DNA from: an uncultured Terriglobus sp.
GTDB taxonomy: Bacteria > Acidobacteriota > Terriglobia > Terriglobales > Acidobacteriaceae
NCBI GenBank assembly: GCA_937859825.1
Contig: CALMAP010000100.1
Span: 1 to 7,767 of the forward strand
Reading direction: 5' to 3'
DNA length: 7,767 nucleotides
Shown here piece by piece: positions 1-5,640 of this stretch. The translations under genes were made by a program, and so were the position numbers. The notes under the pieces were generated by a model. The model saw only the letters and a program-made list of their open reading frames with translations. It was not told the DNA's origin and searched no databases. The stretch's first letter is position 1. Each line of letters starts with the position of its first letter.

Positions 1-60
1 GCTGAAGCCCCTGTCGTTTGGGACGGCTCTTCGGCACGGCTAAAGCCGTGCCCCTTCAAC
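1..60 (+). repeat. REP element, copy A (left edge truncated)
   Basis: This is a two-hairpin REP unit whose first hairpin is cut by the window edge. The second hairpin is perfect: GGCACGGCT (33-41), loop AA, AGCCGTGCC (44-52). Positions 1-59 match 689-747 at 55 of 59 bases in the same orientation, so this is a copy of the repeat on the other side of the transposase gene. The transposase stop codon (62-64) lies right beside it. REP units like this are the usual substrates or relatives of RAYT proteins. Confidence 0.85.
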
Positions 61-61
61 T

Positions 62-667
62 TCATTCCTCCATGGGTTGCGACTGCTCCTTTGCCCCATC
101 GCTCTTAGCTTCTTGACTGAGTTCAAATACCACAGCACCCGAGCCTTCTTGAAAGGGCACGGCTTCAGCCGTGCCGTACGCCGCAGGCTCAGAAAGGGGC
201 TTTAGCCCCTGAGGTGGCATACGCAAATGTGCTGGCAATGCGTCCAGCTTCAGCGCATTTGCATGAGCAGACGAGAACGGATATTCCCATGCGTACTGCG
301 CAAGGTGCGCTCCCACCGGGTTTTGCTCAAGGTAGTGGATGTGCTTCGCCGCATCCTGCGCATCACGGATGCGATGGTCCGAAAAGCCTCGTTGCCAGAC
401 CGGGAACTTCGATATCACGGCGTGAGAGAAGCCGCCTTTGATGAGCTGCACAACGCGTTCCAGGCTCACATGCCCAGGCGTGAGGAGAACGTGCACGTGG
501 TCCGGCATCACCACATAGGCGTGAAGAAGGAAAGACTCACGATAGCCCTCCAGCTTTGCGAGAAACAATTGGGCATTTCTTTCTACCTGGAAGAGACGCC
601 GCCTCTCCCACGTCGCACTGGTGACGAAGAAGGTGCCTGCTCCTTTCACGCGGGGTGGGATGGCCAT
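62..667 (-). CDS. REP-associated tyrosine transposase (RAYT, Y1/IS200-like HUH family)
   Basis: A single-domain HUH nuclease of 201 residues, within the usual RAYT range. RAYTs are single-copy relatives of the IS200/IS605 transposase that bind and nick REP hairpins as single-stranded DNA. The HUH motif MPDHVHVLL is at residues 54-62 (His57 and His59 bind the metal). The catalytic tyrosine is probably Tyr112 in HYLEQNPV. The N-terminal FFVTSATWERRRLF is typical of the first beta strand. The ATG at 667 is preceded by GAGGTGG 10 bases upstream. The start lies 5 bases after the trpA stop, so the gene is probably transcribed with trpA. The domain ends near residue 150. Residues ~151-172 (PPQGLKPL through GTAEAVPF) are encoded by an inverted REP copy, followed by a polar tail of no recognised function. 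Family assignment is firm; activity is not shown. Confidence 0.9.
   Translation of the reverse strand: MAIPPRVKGAGTFFVTSATWERRRLFQVERNAQLFLAKLEGYRESFLLHAYVVMPDHVHVLLTPGHVSLERVVQLIKGGFSHAVISKFPVWQRGFSDHRIRDAQDAAKHIHYLEQNPVGAHLAQYAWEYPFSSAHANALKLDALPAHLRMPPQGLKPLSEPAAYGTAEAVPFQEGSGAVVFELSQEAKSDGAKEQSQPMEE
151..220 (-). repeat. REP element, copy B, inverted and inside the RAYT reading frame
   Basis: Two hairpins, GGCACGGCT/AGCCGTGCC (156-175, loop TC) and AGGGGCT/AGCCCCT (195-210, loop TT), separated by about 20 bases. Read on the minus strand it matches copy C: the outer 24 bases (ending in the GCCCC arm) differ at one position and the inner 25 bases (GGCACGGC to CCCTTTC) are identical, while the linker between hairpins has diverged. 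Orientation is opposite to copies A and C. It encodes part of the RAYT C-terminal tail. Confidence 0.85.
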
Positions 668-672
668 GGAAG

Positions 673-1581
673 TTATGCCACCTCAGGGGCTGAAGCCCCG
701 GTCGTTTGGGACGGCTTTTCGGCACGGCTGAAGCCGTGCCCTTTCAAATTGCCGGTTGAACTGTGTGGGTTAGCTTCATGGGGTTCATGGCTACCTTCGC
801 GAACTCCAGAGCTGTCTTGCTTGGGGCGTAATCCACGCACAAACTCCCCAACGGCTTCTGCTTCCATTCCCGGTTCGCTCTTCTCGATCAGCGAGACAAT
901 AGCGCTGCCGATGATCGCGGCGTCGGCAAACTGGCCCACCGCCGCCACGTGCTGCGCGTTGCTGATGCCAAAGCCCACTGCGATGGGCTTCTGCGTGAAC
1001 TGCCGCAGGCGGCGTACGAGTTGCTCCGCGTCGCTCTCGACGGAGTCCTGCGTGCCGGTGATGCCCACACGGGAGATGGCGTAGATGAAGCCCTCGGAGT
1101 TTTCCGCGATGACCTTCAGGCGGGCGTCGGGGCTGGTGGGCGCGGCAAGAAACACCGGCTGCAGGCCGTTCTCCCGCATGTGCTGGATGTAGGCTGCGCC
1201 TTCTTCCACAATCATGTCCGTGAGCAACACACCGTCGGCGCCATGCTCTTTGGCGGCCTTGCAGAACTCTTTCAGCCCCGTGCGGACGACAGGATTGAGG
1301 TAGCTGAAGAGCACGATGCCCGCTCCGGGCCGTGCCTCGCGAATCTTCCTGGATAGCTCGAGTACGTCGCTCAACCGAACGCCGCGACCGACGGCACGCT
1401 CACTCGCCCGCTGGATGACCGGGCCGTCCGCGAGCGGGTCGCTGAAGGGAACGCCGAGTTCGAGTACGTCCGCACCGTTGTCGATGGCGGCGAGCGCGAT
1501 GTCGTAGGTGGCTTCGAGAGACGGGTCGCCTGCCGTGAGATAGACGACGATGCCAGGTTTCGTAGAGAAGTTAATTGGCAT
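673..1581 (-). CDS. trpA: Tryptophan synthase alpha subunit with REP-encoded C-terminal extension
   Basis: TrpA cleaves indole-3-glycerol phosphate into glyceraldehyde-3-phosphate and indole, which passes through a tunnel to TrpB in the alpha2beta2 complex in the cytoplasm. The signature ELGVPFSDPLADGP begins at residue 41; catalytic Glu41 and Asp52 match Glu49 and Asp60 of the enteric enzyme. YLTAGDP (14-20), RVGITGT (171-177) and GFGIS (203-207) are also present. The ATG at 1581 follows GGGGAG by 5 bases. The TIM-barrel fold should end near residue 254, but the frame runs to 302. Residues 255-279 are a polar linker, and about 280-302 are encoded by REP copy C, with the stop codon just beyond the repeat. 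This tail is probably dispensable. trpB lies 186 bases upstream. Confidence 0.96.
   Translation of the reverse strand: MPINFSTKPGIVVYLTAGDPSLEATYDIALAAIDNGADVLELGVPFSDPLADGPVIQRASERAVGRGVRLSDVLELSRKIREARPGAGIVLFSYLNPVVRTGLKEFCKAAKEHGADGVLLTDMIVEEGAAYIQHMRENGLQPVFLAAPTSPDARLKVIAENSEGFIYAISRVGITGTQDSVESDAEQLVRRLRQFTQKPIAVGFGISNAQHVAAVGQFADAAIIGSAIVSLIEKSEPGMEAEAVGEFVRGLRPKQDSSGVREGSHEPHEANPHSSTGNLKGHGFSRAEKPSQTTGASAPEVA
675..745 (+). repeat. REP element, copy C, spanning the trpA 3' end
   Basis: Two hairpins, GGGGCT/AGCCCC (686-699) and GGCACGGCT/AGCCGTGCC (721-740), with a 21-base spacer. It is the complete version of copy A and in the same orientation. The flank TGCCACCTCA (676-685) next to the first hairpin is also conserved in copy B. 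On the coding strand this flank supplies the GAGGTGG that serves as ribosome binding site for the RAYT, and the trpA stop codon sits at its edge. Confidence 0.88.
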
Positions 1582-1597
1582 TCGGGCTCCCCAGGAT

Positions 1598-1731
1598 TGT
1601 CATTTCGACCGGAGCGCAGCGAAGTGGAGAAATCTGCTTGCTTCCTTGATGGCCAAGGCTGCTCAAAGGAGATGCAGGTTTCTCCACTCCACCCCCACGA
1701 TGAAGCCGTGGGGCCTTTGGTCGAAATGACA
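1598..1731. repeat. Long imperfect palindromic repeat between trpB and trpA
   Basis: TGTCATTTCGACC (1598-1610) is the exact reverse complement of GGTCGAAATGACA (1719-1731). Inside these, GAAGTGGAGAAATCTGC (1621-1637) pairs imperfectly with the complement near 1675-1690. A further small hairpin, CCCCACG (1693-1699) with CGTGGGG (1707-1713), sits in the right arm. The GTCATTTCGACC..GGAGTGGAGAAA pattern resembles a common intergenic repeat family in Acidobacteriota and other phyla (recall, not checked). It fills most of the 186-base gap between two genes that are normally adjacent, so it is probably a later insertion; folded in mRNA it could affect trpA stability or translation. Confidence 0.75.
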
Positions 1732-1767
1732 GATCCTGCGGAAGTCGCCCAAAGACATACGCCCGGT

Positions 1768-3033
1768 TCATCGCGTACCCCGGTTCTCGGCAGGTGCGCC
1801 ACCAAGCTCAAGCTCTCTGCTGATAATCCCCATGTCCTTGTCCCCGCGCCCGCTCAGGTTCACCATGATGTTTTTTTCTTTACCGAGCGTGGGTGCCAGC
1901 TTCATCGCGTGCGCGACAGCATGGGCCGATTCCAACGCGGGCAGGATGCCTTCCGTGCGGGCGAGGACCTTGGTCGCGTTCAGTGCTTCGTCATCGGAGG
2001 CGGAGGTGTACTCGGCGCGGCCGTTGTCGTGCAGCATCGCGTGCTCCGGGCCGACGGAGGCGTAGTCGAGCCCCGCGCTCACGGAGTGGGTTGCGGCCAC
2101 CTGGCCCGCGTCGTTCTGCAGCACGTAGCTGTAGGTACCCTGCAGCACGCCAGGCAGGCCGCCCCCCGATCCCTTTTGGAAGCGGGCCGCGTGTTCGCCC
2201 AGTGCACCACCGCGCCCGCCTGCTTCCACGCCGATGAGGCGCACGTTCTCATCCGGCAGGAACTCGTAGAACGCGCCGATGGCGTTGGAGCCGCCGCCGA
2301 CGCAGGCGACGACCACGTCGGGGTTGCGGCCTACCTGCTCCGCAAACTGCCGCTTGGCCTCGATGGAGATCACGCGGTGAAAGTCGCGCACCATCGTCGG
2401 ATACGGGTGAGAACCGAGAGCGGAACCGAGGATGTAGAACGTTGTGCGGACATTGGTGACCCAGTCGCGCATGGCCTCATTGATCGCGTCCTTCAGCGTG
2501 GCCGAGCCGGAGTGCACGCCGCGCACGTCGGCGCCCAAGAGGCGCATGCGGTAGACGTTCAGTTCCTGCCGCCGCATGTCCTCTTCGCCCATGTAGATCA
2601 CGCACTCCAGGCCGAAGAGGGCGCAGACGGTGGCGGTGGCAACGCCATGCTGGCCCGCACCCGTTTCCGCGATGATGCGTTGCTTGCCCATGCGCCGCGC
2701 CAACAGCGCCTGGCCGAGCGCGTTGTTGATCTTGTGCGCGCCGGTGTGCAAGAGGTCTTCGCGCTTGAGCCAGATGCTGGCCCCGCCCAGACCCTCACTC
2801 AGGCGCTTCGCGTAGTAGAGCGGGGTGGGGCGGCCCACGTAGTGCTTCAACAGGCCGTCAAGCTCTTCGCGAAAGGCCGGGTCGGCCTGCGCCTCGGCGT
2901 AGCTCTGCTCCAGTTCCAGCAGGGCGGCCATCAGCGTCTCCGGCACGTAGCGGCCGCCATAGGCGCCGAAGCGCCCTGTGCCGATGGAGCGGGTTACTTC
3001 TGCAACATTCCCAACGTCTTCGAGGACCGGCAT
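1768..3033 (-). CDS. trpB: Tryptophan synthase beta subunit
   Basis: TrpB is the PLP enzyme that condenses indole with L-serine to give L-tryptophan, in complex with TrpA. Numbering from the start chosen here (421 residues), the PLP lysine is Lys101 in HTGAHKINNALGQ, the catalytic Glu123 lies in AETGAGQHG, and the PLP-phosphate loop GGGSNAIG is at 246-253, all offset by exactly 14 from the E. coli enzyme. The ATG at 3033 follows AAGGAG by 4 bases; an in-frame TTG at 3048 would add five residues but is less well placed. The protein has the length and motifs of TrpB1, the partner of TrpA, not the stand-alone TrpB2. Expression is probably controlled by the leader/terminator structure just upstream. 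Confidence 0.97.
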   Translation of the reverse strand: MPVLEDVGNVAEVTRSIGTGRFGAYGGRYVPETLMAALLELEQSYAEAQADPAFREELDGLLKHYVGRPTPLYYAKRLSEGLGGASIWLKREDLLHTGAHKINNALGQALLARRMGKQRIIAETGAGQHGVATATVCALFGLECVIYMGEEDMRRQELNVYRMRLLGADVRGVHSGSATLKDAINEAMRDWVTNVRTTFYILGSALGSHPYPTMVRDFHRVISIEAKRQFAEQVGRNPDVVVACVGGGSNAIGAFYEFLPDENVRLIGVEAGGRGGALGEHAARFQKGSGGGLPGVLQGTYSYVLQNDAGQVAATHSVSAGLDYASVGPEHAMLHDNGRAEYTSASDDEALNATKVLARTEGILPALESAHAVAHAMKLAPTLGKEKNIMVNLSGRGDKDMGIISRELELGGAPAENRGTR

Positions 3034-3069
3034 GTTTCTCCTTCTCAATGCAGAGTGCGGCTGTTTGCC

Positions 3070-3101
3070 AAAACAAAAGCCCCGGCCTGTTGGCCGCGGC
3101 T
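3070..3101 (-). terminator. Intrinsic terminator in the trpB leader
   Basis: Read on the minus strand, the stem is AGCC and CGGCC around one mismatch, loop AACA, then GGCCG and GGCT, followed at once by TTTTGTTTT. That gives nine base pairs plus one mismatch, with a U-rich tail. It points toward trpB, ending 36 bases before its ATG, where a terminator makes sense only as a regulated (attenuation) element. Confidence 0.8.
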
Positions 3102-3145
3102 CCTGGGAACTTACTGGTCTCTGATGAATCCTGCTGCAGCGCAGC

Positions 3146-3226
3146 CTAGAGAGCGTGTTCCACCGGCGCCGCTACGGTTGCCCAGTAGCGGTAGGTAAAG
3201 CGCCAGAAATTTGGAACGCGGCTCAT
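3146..3226 (-). CDS. trpL: Putative Trp leader peptide (26 residues)
   Basis: ATG at 3226, TAG at 3148-3146. The peptide is rich in aromatic residues: Trp8 and Trp15 with Phe7, Phe10, Tyr12 and Tyr14 between and around them (NFWRFTYRYW at 6-15). Two Trp in 26 residues, placed before a terminator and a Trp biosynthetic gene, fit an attenuator leader. Only GCGG precedes the ATG, so the ribosome binding site is weak; translation may be leaderless or coupled to the 22-codon frame at 3291-3223, whose TGA overlaps this ATG as ATGA. No convincing promoter was recognised upstream. The name is by function, not homology. Confidence 0.55.
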   Translation of the reverse strand: MSRVPNFWRFTYRYWATVAAPVEHAL

Positions 3227-3346
3227 CCGCAACAGGCTATCGCACTTTGCGCGAGAAGGAAAGAAACCCAAATCGCCGAGTCACCATCCATTTGTTACGC
3301 AACGCCGGATCGCGCCACGATCAAGGCCCTTGAAGGAGTGGAGTTG

Positions 3347-3649
3347 ATGAGGTTCACGAAGACAGCCGCGGTCATTGCGATGGCGGGCATCCTGGCCAGT
3401 CCTCTTGCATCGCTCGCGCAGATGTCGCATGCACGCGCCAAGCGCATTCAGGAGGCGCACGACAAGCGGCATCACCATAAGGCCAAGATCGTCGGCCGAT
3501 CTGCGGCGAGAGGGGCGGGGCTAGGAGGACTTGCCGGAGGTCCAGTCGGTGCGCTGGTAGGAGCAGGTGTGGGTGCAGGCGGCGGCGTGGTGGCCAACAA
3601 AATCCGGAAGCATCACGGCATTAAGAAGAAGATGCGCCACGGTGATTAG
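3347..3649 (+). CDS. Small exported glycine-zipper protein, copy 1
   Basis: 100 residues from the ATG at 3347, with GGAG at 3334-3337 (9 bases upstream) and TGGAG nearer; in-frame GTG and TTG codons just upstream are less likely starts. Residues 1-24 form a signal peptide (MRFTK, hydrophobic AAVIAMAGILA, then SLA before Gln25). The mature protein has a His/Lys/Arg-rich segment (KRHHHKAKI), then a Gly/Ala-rich membrane-type segment of GxxxG spacing (AGLGGLAGGPVGALVGAG and onward), then a basic end (KIRKHHGIKKK). Glycine-zipper segments of this kind occur in small outer-membrane and envelope proteins, but the function is unknown. It is paralogous to the next gene, 60 bases downstream, and probably co-transcribed. 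It starts divergently from the trpBA leader. Confidence 0.82.
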   Translation: MRFTKTAAVIAMAGILASPLASLAQMSHARAKRIQEAHDKRHHHKAKIVGRSAARGAGLGGLAGGPVGALVGAGVGAGGGVVANKIRKHHGIKKKMRHGD

Positions 3650-3709
3650 GCGCAACTTCCTCGAAGGAGCAGGTTTCTTTCAACAAGTTGCAGTAGGGGA
3701 GGGGAAACA

Positions 3710-4036
3710 ATGACGAAGAACAGGGCAATTTCAGCAATCATCCTGGCTGGACTGCTGGCCGGACCAGTCGCTGCCATGGCGCAGACACAGGCCGAACATG
3801 ACCGCGCCAAGGCACAGCAGGAGTATGAGGACAAGCACGTGCATAGCCACCACAAGGCCAAGATCGTGGGCGGTTCTGCCGCGGGCGGCGCGGCCGTTGG
3901 TGCCCTGGCAGGCGGACCTGTCGGCGCGGTGGTCGGTGCCGGTGTGGGCGCAGGTGGGGGCGTCGTGGCCAACAAGATCCGCAAGCACCATGGCATCAAG
4001 AAGAAGGAAGAGCGCAACGCTGCGGTGCCGCAGTAA
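3710..4036 (+). CDS. Small exported glycine-zipper protein, copy 2
   Basis: 108 residues from the ATG at 3710, preceded by GGGGAGGGG. The signal peptide covers residues 1-24 with a likely cut after AMA (before Gln25). A charged, probably helical stretch (QAEHDRAKAQQEYEDK) follows, then HVHSHHKAKI, the Gly-zipper segment, and the basic tail KIRKHHGIKKK with a short acidic/polar end. From HHKAKIVG to GIKKK it matches copy 1 at 47 of 53 residues, while the regions before and after differ, so the conserved unit is the His/Lys block plus zipper. A plus-strand terminator follows 24 bases downstream. An envelope location is likely from the signal peptide; the role is unknown. Confidence 0.85.
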   Translation: MTKNRAISAIILAGLLAGPVAAMAQTQAEHDRAKAQQEYEDKHVHSHHKAKIVGGSAAGGAAVGALAGGPVGAVVGAGVGAGGGVVANKIRKHHGIKKKEERNAAVPQ

Positions 4037-4060
4037 ACTCTGCATCCACAGCATCTTTGG

Positions 4061-4089
4061 AGCGGCCGCTTCTTGTGGCCGCTTTCTTT
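4061..4089 (+). terminator. Terminator after the glycine-zipper pair
   Basis: Stem AGCGGCC (4061-4067) with GGCCGCT (4077-4083), 9-base loop, followed by TTCTTT on the plus strand. It serves the plus-strand pair; read on the minus strand there is no U-tract, so it is unlikely to end the trpCF transcript arriving from the right. Confidence 0.75.
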
Positions 4090-4101
4090 ATGCCTGCTGC
4101 T

Positions 4102-4782
4102 CTACTGAACTGTCTCTTTTGCTCTTCTGAGAAATGCTTCCAGCTTCGCTGGTTCTTTCTTCCCCGGTGATACTTCTACGCCGCTCGAAATATCAACACC
4201 CCAGGGACGAAGTGTTTCGATCGCCACCGAAACGTTCTCGGGGGTAAGACCACCGGCGGCAATCATGCGGTAGTCGACTGCGGCAAAGACTTCACGTGCC
4301 GCATTCCAGTCGAAGGTCATTCCTGTACCGCCGGCAGCGGACTGCGTCCGTGAATCGATCAGGAGGGCGTCTGCGCTGCCGTCGCGGGCCAGTTCTTCCA
4401 ACTGCCTTCGCAACACGTCTGCCTGTAGCACAGCGGGCGCATCCACGTACCACGGCAGCACCTGGATGACGGAGCATCTGCCTCCCGCATCTCCGAAGTA
4501 TGCCCGAAGCTGTTCCAGCAGGCGGTAGTCCGGAGCACTATGCACCTGCACGCCGGTAAGCCCGGCCTCCTGCACCACGTCAAGCATCTCCGCAAGATTT
4601 CCGCTGGTGAAGACGCCGATCTTCTCCACCTGATGCGGAAGCTGCTCAGTGATGGGCGCAACCTGTGCTGCGGTGACAGTGCGTTTGCCGGCAGCGAAAA
4701 CGAACCCGATCGCGTCCGCGCCAAGCTCTGCCGCAAGCAGGCAATCGTCAAGGCTGGTGTTGCCGCAGATCTTCACCCACAT
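4102..4782 (-). CDS. trpF: Phosphoribosylanthranilate isomerase
   Basis: TrpF isomerises N-(5'-phosphoribosyl)anthranilate to CdRP, the step before TrpC. It is a 226-residue TIM barrel of normal monofunctional length. VKICGNT places the catalytic base Cys6; the general acid is Asp143 in LLIDSRT. Phosphate-binding elements are GGTG (151-154), AAGGLTPENV (175-184) and DISSGVE (197-203). The usual SPR of the family's GFxFxxxSPR motif reads GKR here (residues 32-34), a mild variation with the Arg kept. The ATG at 4782 lies 6 bases after the trpC stop and has no clear Shine-Dalgarno sequence, so translation is probably coupled to trpC. No terminator for this strand was found downstream. Confidence 0.95.
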   Translation of the reverse strand: MWVKICGNTSLDDCLLAAELGADAIGFVFAAGKRTVTAAQVAPITEQLPHQVEKIGVFTSGNLAEMLDVVQEAGLTGVQVHSAPDYRLLEQLRAYFGDAGGRCSVIQVLPWYVDAPAVLQADVLRRQLEELARDGSADALLIDSRTQSAAGGTGMTFDWNAAREVFAAVDYRMIAAGGLTPENVSVAIETLRPWGVDISSGVEVSPGKKEPAKLEAFLRRAKETVQ

Positions 4783-4788
4783 CGCCGG

Positions 4789-5598
4789 CTACCGGGCCTG
4801 CATCGCGGGTGCGAGCAGCGCTTCTAAAGCCGTGCCGGGGTCTTCTGCCCGCATGAGCGATTCGCCAATCAGGAATGCGTTGAAACCGGCATCGCGCATC
4901 CGCAGGATGTCGTCTGCCGATCTTAGGCCGCTCTCGGCAACGCGCACGGCATCTACTGGCAGCTTCGCGGCAATGCGGACCGCCGCTGCGGAATCTACGT
5001 GGAAGGTACGCAGGTCACGCGTGTTCACGCCATACAGCTCGCATTCCAGTGGCAGCGCACGTTCCAACTCCGCCTCGTCGTGCACCTCGCATAGCACATC
5101 CAGCCCATGGTCGCGTGCAGCCTTACGAAGCTGCACCAGCTCCAAATCGGAGAGGGCCGCCACAATCAGCAGCACGGCGTCTGCCCCCCGCGCGCGTGCC
5201 TCCAGCATCTGGAACGGGTGGACCATAAAGTCCTTACGCAGACATGGGAGCGACACGCTGGACGAGGCGATCTGCAGGTTTTGAAGACTGCCCTGGAAGA
5301 ATGGCTCATCGGTGAGTACCGAGAGCGCGGCAGCACCACCCCGCTCGAGCGAAGCAGCCAGAGCCGCAGGATCGAAGTCTGCGCGGATCAGGCCCTTGGA
5401 CGGGGATGCTTTCTTCAACTCCGCAATGATCGCAGGCCGGCTCTGCGCGCCAGCCCGCAGACCGGCTGCGAAGCCGCGTGGCGTGTGCGCGGCAGCACGG
5501 CGCTCCAGATCGGCAAGATCGGCCAGGCGCATCCGTTCCGCAAGATCCATGCGGGTGCGGGTGACGATGCGATCGAGGTGGGTGGGGCTGGAACTCAC
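4789..5598 (-). CDS. trpC: Indole-3-glycerol phosphate synthase
   Basis: TrpC closes CdRP into indole-3-glycerol phosphate with loss of CO2 and water, making the substrate of TrpA. From the chosen start it has 269 residues, the usual length. Catalytic residues are all visible: Glu60 and Lys62 in ELKKASPSKG, Lys122 in LRKDF, Glu171 in CEVHDE, Asn192 and Arg194 in GVNTRD, Glu222 and Ser223 in AESGL, and the phosphate loop IGES at 244-247. The GTG at 5598 is chosen because GGGAG lies 4 bases upstream and the family N-terminus (HLDRIV) begins soon after; an in-frame ATG at 5667 would begin inside the tRNA terminator hairpin and is rejected. trpF follows after 6 bases. No own promoter was recognised. 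Confidence 0.95.
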   Translation of the reverse strand: MSSSPTHLDRIVTRTRMDLAERMRLADLADLERRAAAHTPRGFAAGLRAGAQSRPAIIAELKKASPSKGLIRADFDPAALAASLERGGAAALSVLTDEPFFQGSLQNLQIASSSVSLPCLRKDFMVHPFQMLEARARGADAVLLIVAALSDLELVQLRKAARDHGLDVLCEVHDEAELERALPLECELYGVNTRDLRTFHVDSAAAVRIAAKLPVDAVRVAESGLRSADDILRMRDAGFNAFLIGESLMRAEDPGTALEALLAPAMQAR

Positions 5599-5624
5599 GA
5601 TGCTCCCTGCAAATGACGGCTGGT

Positions 5625-5640
5625 CAGGCAAACATGCCTG
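5625..5640. other. Perfect hairpin between tRNA terminator and trpC
   Basis: CAGGCA (5625-5630), loop AACA, TGCCTG (5635-5640). It directly follows the U-rich tail of the tRNA terminator and ends 26 bases before the trpC start. It has no U-tract after it on the trpC strand, so it is not itself a terminator; it could be a processing or mRNA-stability hairpin at the 5' end of trpCF mRNA. Confidence 0.5.

Larger units (their letters stand above)
3070..3226 (-). promoter_or_regulatory. Putative tryptophan transcription attenuator of trpBA
   Basis: In transcription order: a short reading frame with two Trp codons (3226-3146); a hairpin CCGCTAC/GTAGCGG (3191-3185 with 3175-3169) whose 9-base loop contains the second Trp codon; the segment GGCUGCG (3146-3140), which starts at the last base of the leader stop codon; and the terminator at 3101-3070. 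GGCUGCG can pair over 7 bp (one G-U) with CGCGGCC (3098-3092), the 5' arm of the terminator, forming an antiterminator. A ribosome stalled at Trp codons would leave this segment free and allow read-through; one reaching the stop codon would cover it and let the terminator form. The model is inference; the parts are visible. Confidence 0.62.

Noticed and set aside
155..210. Spaced hairpins considered as a CRISPR array.
   Set aside because: Units are palindromic pairs in both orientations and irregularly spaced hundreds of bases apart, with no regular spacers; they are REP elements.
227..1084. Long plus-strand open frame opposite the transposase and trpA.
   Set aside because: It is antisense to two well-supported genes, crosses the REP element, and its translation resembles no family and shows no plausible start signal.
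3150..3168. CCGGTGGAACACGC in the trpB leader resembles the T-box core (GGTGGNACCGCG), with a UGG codon in an upstream hairpin loop.
   Set aside because: A T-box sequence should pair with the terminator's 5' arm region, but the terminator lies about 50 bases further on and shares no overlap with it. The match is imperfect and lies inside the leader peptide frame. The Trp-leader model explains more.
1597..3198. 533-codon plus-strand open frame opposite trpB.
   Set aside because: It is a GC-driven shadow of trpB: it begins in the palindromic repeat, ends in the trpB leader, and its product is a low-information Arg/Ala/Val/His-rich sequence.
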